7,106 bases of DNA from Candidatus Gastranaerophilales bacterium. Lineage in GTDB: Bacteria > Cyanobacteriota > Vampirovibrionia > Gastranaerophilales > Gastranaerophilaceae. The notes below the pieces were generated by a model. The model was not told the DNA's origin. It saw nothing but the letters and a program-made list of their open reading frames with translations, and ran no database searches. Within the stretch, counting starts at the first letter, position 1. Every line of letters starts with the position of its first letter. Location: positions 1-7,106 of the forward strand of contig CAAGQE010000301.1 in assembly GCA_900772035.1 (NCBI GenBank), read 5' to 3'. The position numbers were made by a program, and so were the translations under genes. Positions 1-5,187 of the stretch are shown here, piece by piece.

Positions 1-895
1 CATCAACAATTCCCGAGTTATAAAACTCATTATCGGATTCGAGCATTGAAACCAGAACTGCATATTCGCATTTCTTTTCTCTGCGGTCTTTATCCAATTC
101 TTTTAAAAAGTCGGTATTCTTCTTTTTTGTCGAAGTCATATCGGCTTCATTTTTCATATCAAACATTATCGAAATATACTCGGTACCGTCGTTGTCGAAG
201 TCTCTGAATATGTAATCACCTTTGCTGCCTGTTTTTGCATCGTTATCTTTTTCAAAATATGCGTTTTGAAAACCGATTTGTCGAACTTGATTAAAGGCTG
301 TTTCGCAATGTTGCTCAAGTGTTTCGCCGAGCATTTTTGTTGAAAGTTTTGCCTTGAAGTCTTTGTAACGAGCAATTTCTTCATCCTTGAACTTCAATTT
401 TTCTTCGTATTGTAATATCAGAGATTTTTCGCTGTTTTGTTTTTCTGATTCTATAAGTTTTTTCTCGTTTTCAAGTTGTGTAATTTGTTTGTCTTTTTCG
501 GTGATTTGGGTGACAAAATCTTCTTTGACCCTGTTAATTTCAAGTTCTTTGTCTTTGTTAAAAGAGTCAATTTTGTGGTTAAGTTCTTCGATTTGTTTGT
601 TTTTTTCTGCTTCTTGTTCTTTGAGAGCAGATTCTTTAAGATTTTGTTCGTTTTTAATATCGGATTGAAGTTTAGATATTTCTTTTTCCTGATTGTTTAA
701 TTTTTGGCTAAATTCTTTTTCTGTTTCGTTTTTGGCAAGTTGAATTGCGGATTCTTTTTCGATGGCAAATTGTTTTTCTCTGGTTTGAATATCTTTGTTG
801 AATTGTTCATCGCGAACCTGTTGAACTATGGCAGCGTAACCCGCTTCGTCAACTTGAAAAGTTTTTCCGCAATTCGGACATTTGATTTCGTTCAT
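1..895 (-). CDS. DUF2130-family protein, N-terminal 298 residues (3' end beyond window)
   Basis: The frame is open from an ATG at 893-895 to the left edge. An AGGGGA ribosome-binding site lies just upstream (about 900-906). The protein begins MNEIKCPNCGKTF, with a CxxC pair (C6, C9) like half a zinc ribbon, then DEAGYAAIVQQVRDEQF, which I recognise as the usual start of DUF2130 proteins. Residues about 30-180 are a Lys/Glu/Gln-rich heptad-like coiled coil. A globular core follows: KMLGETLEQHCE (187-198), GSKGDYIF (223-230) and ISIMFDMKNEAD (241-252). The family is usually somewhat over 400 residues, so about a quarter to a third is missing. Its function is not established. The spaced acidic GD (226-227) and DMK (246-248) resemble a PD-(D/E)XK nuclease core, which is my inference and would suit a nucleic-acid role. 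No neighbour in the window explains it. The family call is firm, the role unknown. Confidence 0.85.
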   Translation of the reverse strand, partial: MNEIKCPNCGKTFQVDEAGYAAIVQQVRDEQFNKDIQTREKQFAIEKESAIQLAKNETEKEFSQKLNNQEKEISKLQSDIKNEQNLKESALKEQEAEKNKQIEELNHKIDSFNKDKELEINRVKEDFVTQITEKDKQITQLENEKKLIESEKQNSEKSLILQYEEKLKFKDEEIARYKDFKAKLSTKMLGETLEQHCETAFNQVRQIGFQNAYFEKDNDAKTGSKGDYIFRDFDNDGTEYISIMFDMKNEADMTSTKKKNTDFLKELDKDRREKKCEYAVLVSMLESDNEFYNSGIVD

Positions 896-926
896 TTGTT
901 CCCCTTTTTTGATTGAAATTATTTTT

Positions 927-935
927 ATTATATCA
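927..935 (-). promoter_or_regulatory. Extended -10 promoter for the DUF2130 gene
   Basis: Read on the minus strand, the sequence is TGATATAAT: a perfect TATAAT preceded by the TGn extension. It sits about 30 bases upstream of the start codon, and the AGGGGA ribosome-binding site lies between. No good -35 box is present at 16-18 bases, which is tolerated by extended -10 promoters. Transcription would begin near 920. Confidence 0.6.
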
Positions 936-1125
936 GAGATGTGTGACAAACAGAGACAGCCTTAACATAAAACAAATTATTTACCGATTTTGTATATTTT
1001 TTGGGGCTAAATATATCTGGAGTTCTGTTTTCATCGCGGAAGCCCTGACATATATTACCTGTCTGATTTTAAAAAAGAAAAACAAATAAAGCCGAAACGG
1101 CAAGTGTTTAAGCATAAAAATAGCC

Positions 1126-1159
1126 AATAAGTTGTTATCGGTAAAGATAGCAACTTATT
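1126..1159 (-). terminator. Hairpin terminator after the acetyltransferase gene (possibly bidirectional)
   Basis: The 14-base arms at 1126-1139 and 1146-1159 are complementary except for one G-U pair and enclose a 6-base loop. On the minus strand the hairpin is preceded by an A-rich stretch and followed, after five bases, by five T. On the plus strand six T begin two bases after the stem. It lies 35 bases beyond the acetyltransferase stop codon, which makes it the natural end of that transcript. The plus-strand T tract would also let it block readthrough from the other side. Confidence 0.65.
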
Positions 1160-1194
1160 AATTTTTTAACAATCTGTTTCCCGAAGCGCAAAAT

Positions 1195-1740
1195 TTATTT
1201 GTTGAACTTATCTGCGTCCAAATATTTTATTACTTTTGCGGGAGTACCTACAACGACTGCGTTATCGGGAACATCCTTTGTCACGACCGAACCCGCTCCG
1301 ACGATTGCGTTTTCCCCAATCGTTACCCCCGGTAAAATCGTCACGTTTACTCCAATCCAAACATTTTTCTTTATGTGCACGGGTTTACAAGTTATCACGG
1401 GTCTGTCATAAAAGTCATGGTTATTCGTTGCGATTGTACAGTTTAATGCAATTTTTGTATCGTCTTCAATCGTCAATCCGCCTGCCGACATGCATTGAAA
1501 TCCGTTCATCAAAACTACGTTTCTGCCTATCTTTACACGGTTTGCAAGGTTTACGAAAATCGGCGCATTAATCATTGCGTTTTCGCCGAGATTTTCGCCG
1601 AAAAGTTCTTTGACCAATTCCTGATACTCTTCCGTATGCGGCATTGTGCTATTTATTTTGAAACAAAGTTGAGAACTTCTTATATATTCTGCCATTCTTT
1701 CTTCGTTTTTAATTCTTAAATCTAATCTTGTTTCTTCCAT
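1195..1740 (-). CDS. Maltose/galactoside-type O-acetyltransferase (left-handed beta-helix)
   Basis: This complete 181-residue protein has the usual length for the LacA/Maa family of acetyl-CoA-dependent sugar O-acetyltransferases. These are cytoplasmic trimers that acetylate a sugar hydroxyl. Residues 1-50 form the helical N-terminal cap (Maa domain). From about residue 55 the sequence shows hexapeptide repeats of a left-handed beta-helix (NRVKIG, GGLTIEDD, KNVWIG, VTILPGVTIGENAIVGAGSVV). The likely catalytic base is H108 in TNNHDF, in the loop where LacA-type enzymes carry their active-site His. The C-terminal VVGTPAKVIK is the typical closing strand. The ATG at 1738-1740 is preceded by AAGGA (1749-1753) at eight bases spacing. 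It is transcribed away from the signalling operon and looks monocistronic. The natural acceptor sugar cannot be told from sequence, so no gene symbol is given. Confidence 0.88.
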   Translation of the reverse strand: MEETRLDLRIKNEERMAEYIRSSQLCFKINSTMPHTEEYQELVKELFGENLGENAMINAPIFVNLANRVKIGRNVVLMNGFQCMSAGGLTIEDDTKIALNCTIATNNHDFYDRPVITCKPVHIKKNVWIGVNVTILPGVTIGENAIVGAGSVVTKDVPDNAVVVGTPAKVIKYLDADKFNK

Positions 1741-1765
1741 TTGTTTAATCCTTTTTATGAAATAT

Positions 1766-1774
1766 AAAATAGCA
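1766..1774 (-). promoter_or_regulatory. Possible extended -10 element for the acetyltransferase
   Basis: The minus strand reads TGCTATTTT, an extended -10 with a four-of-six match to TATAAT, about 26 bases upstream of the start codon. No good -35 hexamer stands at the normal distance. The position is right, but such matches are common in AT-rich DNA, so this is a weak call. Confidence 0.3.
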
Positions 1775-1861
1775 CAAAAAATGTTGGTTTATTACATTGA
1801 AAGATATGTATTCATAGCATTGCAGCCATAATTGCATTTTTTGTTACTATATTTTTAAAAA

Positions 1862-1908
1862 TTGTCCTCTCTTGTCTTGAAACTCTCTAATGACACAACT
1901 TATGACAA
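1862..1908. repeat. Cluster of TGTC/GACA half-sites (possible operator)
   Basis: TTGTC occurs at 1862-1866 and 1872-1876, spaced ten bases, close to one helical turn. The reverse-oriented ATGACA occurs at 1890-1895 and 1902-1907, spaced twelve bases. The outermost pair, TTGTC (1862-1866) and GACAA (1904-1908), is a perfect inverted match. CTCTCT is also repeated at 1867-1872 and 1883-1888. Such arrays of half-sites are typical of dimeric regulators, and the regulator encoded just downstream is an obvious candidate. No binding is shown by the sequence itself. Confidence 0.3.
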
Positions 1909-1962
1909 ATACCCCATGTGGTTAATAGTTAGTTGTTTTCTTATTGTATAAAATATTTTAGG

Positions 1963-1999
1963 ATTAAGAAATGTTCGATTATTACTTGATTTTCTTAAT
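1963..1999. repeat. 9-base inverted repeat upstream of the operon -10 box
   Basis: ATTAAGAAA at 1963-1971 is exactly matched by TTTCTTAAT at 1991-1999, with a 19-base spacer. The right arm falls between the -35 and -10 positions of the promoter whose TATAAT is at 2005-2010, so a protein bound here would interfere with polymerase. The arms are AT-rich and the match may be chance. Confidence 0.3.
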
Positions 2000-2004
2000 T
2001 AAAG

Positions 2005-2010
2005 TATAAT
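2005..2010 (+). promoter_or_regulatory. -10 box of the signalling operon promoter
   Basis: A perfect TATAAT lies 70 bases before the chosen start codon of the response regulator. The hexamer at the 17-base -35 position (TTACTT, 1982-1987) is poor, and there is no TGn extension. This fits a promoter that needs an activator, or else a chance match in AT-rich DNA. Transcription would start near 2017. Confidence 0.45.
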
Positions 2011-2011
2011 C

Positions 2012-2041
2012 ATAATAAATGTTTTTAGGAATGTTTATTAT
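2012..2041 (+). repeat. AT-rich hairpin-forming inverted repeat near the operon start
   Basis: ATAATAAA (2012-2019) pairs with TTTATTAT (2034-2041). The stem continues inward through two G-U pairs and two A-U pairs to a 6-base loop, and five T follow at 2041-2045. The shape resembles a weak terminator or leader hairpin. However, a transcript starting near 2017 from the TATAAT at 2005 would lack most of the left arm. It could only work as RNA in a transcript from further upstream, or it could be a DNA-level operator. Confidence 0.3.
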
Positions 2042-2079
2042 TTTTATGCGTGAAACTCAAAAATGTTCAAGGATGCAAA

Positions 2080-2718
2080 ATGAGTAAAAAGATATCAATC
2101 TATATAGTTGAAGATTATATGCTGGCGAGAATAACATTCGAACAAGCCTTAGAATGTTATGAAGAACTTGATGTCAAAGGTGCATTTGAATCAGGTGAAG
2201 ATTGTATCGCTGCTCTTGAAAAAGAACAGGTCGATATTGTCGTAATGGATATCGGACTTCCTTATATGACAGGCATAGAGGCCACTAAAATTATTAAGGA
2301 AAGATTTCCTGATGTTAAAGTTATTATGTTGACATCGCATGACAAGCAAGATGAAATTATATCGAGTTTTGCCTCAGGTGCAAACGGTTATGCACTTAAA
2401 GAAATTTCAACAAATAACTTGCATGAAGTTATTAAAACCGTTGCAAACGGTTCGCTTTGGGTTGCTCCTCAAATTGCAAACATTGTTCAAAAATTGTTCT
2501 TCAATTTCGAGCCTGCACCCGAGCACGATTTTAATCTGACGGAAAGAGAAAAAGAAGTTTTAGGTCTTTTGGTTCAAGGGCTTTCTAATACCGAAATCAG
2601 CGAAAGACTTATTATCAGTACACACACGGTTAAGGTTCACGTTGCTAACATTTTGTCTAAATTGGCGGTCTCGGACAGAGTTCAGGCAGCTGTCAAAGCG
2701 GTGAAATTTAATCTTTAG
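2080..2718 (+). CDS. NarL/FixJ-family two-component response regulator
   Basis: This 212-residue protein is an N-terminal receiver plus C-terminal LuxR-type helix-turn-helix, the standard size and order for NarL/FixJ transcription factors. The receiver (about 4-122) has the acidic pair E11-D12, phosphoacceptor D57 in VVMDIGLP, T85 in MLTS and K107 in ALK, so all switch residues are present. The DNA-binding domain (about 150-210) starts LTEREKEVLGLLVQGLSNTE and continues through the recognition helix STHTVKVHVANIL. Phosphorylation at D57 would be expected to promote dimerisation and DNA binding. The ATG at 2080 is chosen because AAGGA (2069-2073) stands six bases before it; an in-frame GTG at 2050 adds ten residues but has no such site. 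It is the first gene of an operon with two kinases and may regulate its own promoter. Confidence 0.92.
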   Translation: MSKKISIYIVEDYMLARITFEQALECYEELDVKGAFESGEDCIAALEKEQVDIVVMDIGLPYMTGIEATKIIKERFPDVKVIMLTSHDKQDEIISSFASGANGYALKEISTNNLHEVIKTVANGSLWVAPQIANIVQKLFFNFEPAPEHDFNLTEREKEVLGLLVQGLSNTEISERLIISTHTVKVHVANILSKLAVSDRVQAAVKAVKFNL

Positions 2719-2751
2719 TCAAAGAATAAGCGGATTTATAAAGGAGAAAGA

Positions 2752-3816
2752 ATGGCTAATAATAAAAGTATATTATATTCAATCCTTGATGGTATGCCAA
2801 TGGCGGTTTACCTAAAGGATATGAATTGCAAAATTACCTACTTCAATAAATTTGCCAAAAAATTTCTCGGTTTGTCGACAGCGAAAAACTCTGCCGAAAA
2901 TAACTTTGTGAAAGCAAATAACCGCAGAATTAAAGAAACAGACAAATACATTATTGATAAGCAAACTCCGCTTGAAATCGAAGAAACAATCAAATTAAAA
3001 AATAAAGATTCAAGATTGTATAATGTGTTTAAATACCCTGTTTTTGATGAAAACAACGAAATGGCCGGCATTTGCGTTATAGCAAAAGACATTGAACTTG
3101 AAAAGAAAGCACAAGAACAAAGAGAAACTTATATCGCTACTTTGACGCATGATTTGCAAAATCCCACGCTTGCACAGATTAATGCGTTAAATCTTTTGCT
3201 TGAAGAAAAAATGGGTCCTCTCAATGACGAACAAAGAAATATTTTGAATTTAACCAAAGATTCCTGTACTTATATGCTCGAGATGTTGTTGAGTCTTTTG
3301 GATACATATAAATTTGAAAACGGTGATTATATCTTGGATATGGCACCTTGCAATTTGACGGAATTGATAAATTCGACCTGCAAAAGATACCAACAGTTGT
3401 TGGAAGATAAAAATATTTCCGTTGAAAAAAATTTTGCTGCTCCGATAAACAAATTCATTTCCGATGAACAGTTTGTCAGACGTATATTGAACAATCTTTT
3501 CAGATTTATGATTAATTATTCGTTCAAAGATACCGAAATGGTGATAAGATTGAATAAGAACAGAAATAATGTAAAAATCGAAATTGAGTCTCACGGATAT
3601 CATATTCCGCCAAAGACTTTGAACAATCTTTTTGAAAAATACACAACACATTTTTCAAAATACAATACGGTTGGTGTGGACATTTGTCTCTACCATTCAA
3701 AACAAATTGTTTCCGCTTTAGGCGGCAAGGTTTCAATAGAAAGTTTCGACAATACAAACTTAATAAAATTGTCATTACCTATAAAACCGAAAATACATAA
3801 ACAAAATAACGAATAA
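2752..3816 (+). CDS. Soluble PAS-HisKA kinase with degenerate ATP-binding domain (probable pseudokinase)
   Basis: This 354-residue protein has no membrane segment. A PAS domain fills about 5-115 (KDMNCKITYFNKFAKKFLG, then FDENNEMAGICVIAKDIE). HisKA follows at about 124-190 with H133 in LTHDLQNP, where the usual K/R-T is Q-N. The HATPase-like part (about 235-345) has lost key residues. In the N box, NLFRFMINYS puts F252 where the Mg-binding Asn belongs. In G1, S280 replaces Asp and H284 replaces the second Gly. In G2, D310 and C312 replace two glycines. The FEKY segment and K317-QIV remain. It therefore probably binds ATP poorly or not at all, but keeps the phosphoacceptor His and a D-x-x-N phosphatase-type motif (D134, N137). 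AAGGAG (2741-2746) lies five bases before the ATG, 33 bases after the regulator. It is paralogous to the next gene. A modulator, phosphatase or phosphotransfer role is inferred. Confidence 0.85.
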   Translation: MANNKSILYSILDGMPMAVYLKDMNCKITYFNKFAKKFLGLSTAKNSAENNFVKANNRRIKETDKYIIDKQTPLEIEETIKLKNKDSRLYNVFKYPVFDENNEMAGICVIAKDIELEKKAQEQRETYIATLTHDLQNPTLAQINALNLLLEEKMGPLNDEQRNILNLTKDSCTYMLEMLLSLLDTYKFENGDYILDMAPCNLTELINSTCKRYQQLLEDKNISVEKNFAAPINKFISDEQFVRRILNNLFRFMINYSFKDTEMVIRLNKNRNNVKIEIESHGYHIPPKTLNNLFEKYTTHFSKYNTVGVDICLYHSKQIVSALGGKVSIESFDNTNLIKLSLPIKPKIHKQNNE

Positions 3817-3860
3817 TCTGTGTTTTAATTAATATGGTACGGTATAAATAAGGAAAATTA

Positions 3861-5123
3861 ATGAAGTTAAAAGAATTAATAATTATTGGTATCTTTATTG
3901 TCCTACTGATTTTTACTTTTCTTGCATTAACTACAACTGTATTTTTACCTGAAACCACAATTCCTATTGTTGACGGAATTGTCATTATCATTCTGTTTTC
4001 GGGGTTTGTTACCGGTTTGATGTATATAAACCTTATTGAAACCAAAAAAATGAAATACAAAGTAGAGTTGAGGAACAGTCAACTCGAAACTATTTTGAAC
4101 AGCGTTGATACAACGTTGCTTTTGAGTGATTTGGACGGCACAATATTGGCGGTAAATCACGGAAATGCCGATTTGTTAGGCTATACTGTCGAAGAACTCA
4201 TCGGAAAAAATATCTCTGATGTCGTAAAAAACAGCGAAGAAATTATTAAAAAAGCGGAAAACGAAGTCATTGCCAAGAAGCAAATCTCTAAATTTATTAT
4301 GTTTGTCGAATCGAATAAAAATATCGCAAAGTATTTAAAAATCGCTATGTTTCCGTTTCTGGACGACAAAGGCAATGTGGATAAAATAATTGTTTGTTAT
4401 ACGGACAATACTTGTGAACAAAAAGTTGAAAAAACAAAGAATGATTTTATTGAAACATTGACCCACGACTTGAAAACACCTACGATTACTCAGATAAAGG
4501 CGCTTGAAATGTTAAAAGAAGGATTTTTCGGAAGTCTTTCAGAAGTGCAAAAAGAAATTATCGGGCAAATCAAAAACTCTTGTGAATATATGAACGAACT
4601 TATCTTCACGATTTTGGATACATTTGTAATCGAAAACGGAGAAATAAAACTCAAGCAAACCAGATTTAATATGGTAAATTTGGTCAAGGATATTACCAAA
4701 GGGTTGAATCTTTTGGCAAGCGGAAAGAATAAAACTTTCAAGATTGAAATCGACGAGGACGTAACATTCATATATGCCGACAAATTGCAGTTAAAAAGGG
4801 TTATTTTTAACCTTATATCAAATGCCGTCAAATATGGCGAAAACAATAGCGTCATTGACATTATTGTCGAGAAAAATGCAGACGGAATGGTCGATTTTCG
4901 GGTGGTGAATAAATCCGATTTCTTAAATTCTGCCGACTTGCAAAATATTTTCGATAAATACAAGTCAAAGGCAAACTCAAAAATTTCTAAGATTAGTACG
5001 GGGTTAGGGCTTTATTTGTCAAAACGAATTGTCGAAAAGCACGACGGACAAATTTACGCAAAGTGTTCCGATGAGGACAAAACCTGTACGTTCGGATTTG
5101 TTATTCCGAAAAAAGAATTTTAA
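3861..5123 (+). CDS. Membrane-anchored PAS-HisKA-HATPase sensor histidine kinase
   Basis: This 420-residue protein starts with two hydrophobic helices (about 5-28 and 37-58) joined by a loop of roughly ten residues, so almost nothing is exposed outside the membrane. A PAS domain follows (about 72-185, LLLSDLDGTILAVNHGNADLLG). HisKA (about 192-258) carries H202 in LTHDLKTP. The catalytic domain (about 300-418) has an intact N box (N317-LIS-N321-AVKYG) and G2 box (TGLGL, 380-384). G1 is divergent: N350-KSDFL stands where D-x-G-x-G is usual, though Asn at the first position occurs in other kinases. It should autophosphorylate H202 and pass phosphate to the regulator's D57. AAGGA (3850-3854) lies six bases before the ATG, 44 bases after the previous gene. 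It is the last gene of the operon, followed at once by a terminator. What the PAS or membrane part senses is unknown. Confidence 0.9.
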   Translation: MKLKELIIIGIFIVLLIFTFLALTTTVFLPETTIPIVDGIVIIILFSGFVTGLMYINLIETKKMKYKVELRNSQLETILNSVDTTLLLSDLDGTILAVNHGNADLLGYTVEELIGKNISDVVKNSEEIIKKAENEVIAKKQISKFIMFVESNKNIAKYLKIAMFPFLDDKGNVDKIIVCYTDNTCEQKVEKTKNDFIETLTHDLKTPTITQIKALEMLKEGFFGSLSEVQKEIIGQIKNSCEYMNELIFTILDTFVIENGEIKLKQTRFNMVNLVKDITKGLNLLASGKNKTFKIEIDEDVTFIYADKLQLKRVIFNLISNAVKYGENNSVIDIIVEKNADGMVDFRVVNKSDFLNSADLQNIFDKYKSKANSKISKISTGLGLYLSKRIVEKHDGQIYAKCSDEDKTCTFGFVIPKKEF

Positions 5124-5130
5124 AACAACA

Positions 5131-5160
5131 AAAAGCCTTTGTTTTTACGCAAAGGCTTTT
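5131..5160. terminator. Bidirectional rho-independent terminator between convergent operons
   Basis: AAAAGCCTTTG (5131-5141) and CAAAGGCTTTT (5150-5160) form an 11-bp stem around an 8-base loop. On the plus strand it is followed by ATTTTT, ending the kinase operon eight bases after its stop codon. Read on the minus strand the A tract becomes a T tract, so it can equally end the fabH-fabF transcript, whose stop codon is 28 bases away. Confidence 0.85.
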
Positions 5161-5187
5161 ATTTTTGGAAAACGATTAATTAATACG

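Larger units (their letters stand above)
896..1194. other. Intergenic region between DUF2130 gene and acetyltransferase
   Basis: These 299 bases hold the DUF2130 promoter (927-935) and the hairpin terminator (1126-1159). The middle part (about 940-1115) has no convincing gene. Its longest notable reading frame is 44 codons on the minus strand (981-1115), without a ribosome-binding site. Short complementary segments are present: GGGCT at 1004-1008 with AGCCC at 1041-1045, and AATATAT with ATATATT enclosing a similar stretch. They might fold, but I recognise no known RNA family. Confidence 0.5.
1741..2079. other. Divergent control region between acetyltransferase and signalling operon
   Basis: These 339 bases contain no gene. 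They separate two divergent start codons and must hold both promoters. Seen from left to right: a weak minus-strand -10 (1766-1774), a 12-base-spaced repeat of ATTGCA (1819-1824 and 1831-1836), a cluster of TGTC and GACA half-sites (1863-1907), a 9-base inverted repeat (1963-1971 with 1991-1999), a TATAAT box (2005-2010) and a second inverted repeat (2012-2041). The density of repeats suggests regulator binding, but AT-richness inflates chance matches. Confidence 0.5.

Noticed and set aside
387..916. Plus-strand Phe/Ser-rich reading frames
   Set aside because: They are antisense to the Lys/Glu-rich coiled coil of the DUF2130 gene and have the low-complexity composition expected of such shadows.
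981..1115. 44-residue minus-strand reading frame
   Set aside because: It starts straight after the terminator T tract with no ribosome-binding site, has a run of Phe, and resembles no known protein. It is mentioned only as part of an unexplained stretch.
2050..2079. GTG at 2050 as start of the response regulator, adding ten residues
   Set aside because: No ribosome-binding site stands before it, and the added residues are not part of a receiver domain. The ATG at 2080 has AAGGA at six bases and the protein then begins normally.
3843..3848. TATAAA before the membrane kinase as an internal promoter
   Set aside because: No -35 box is present at the right distance, and the gap is short and AT-rich. 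Operon readthrough explains expression well enough.
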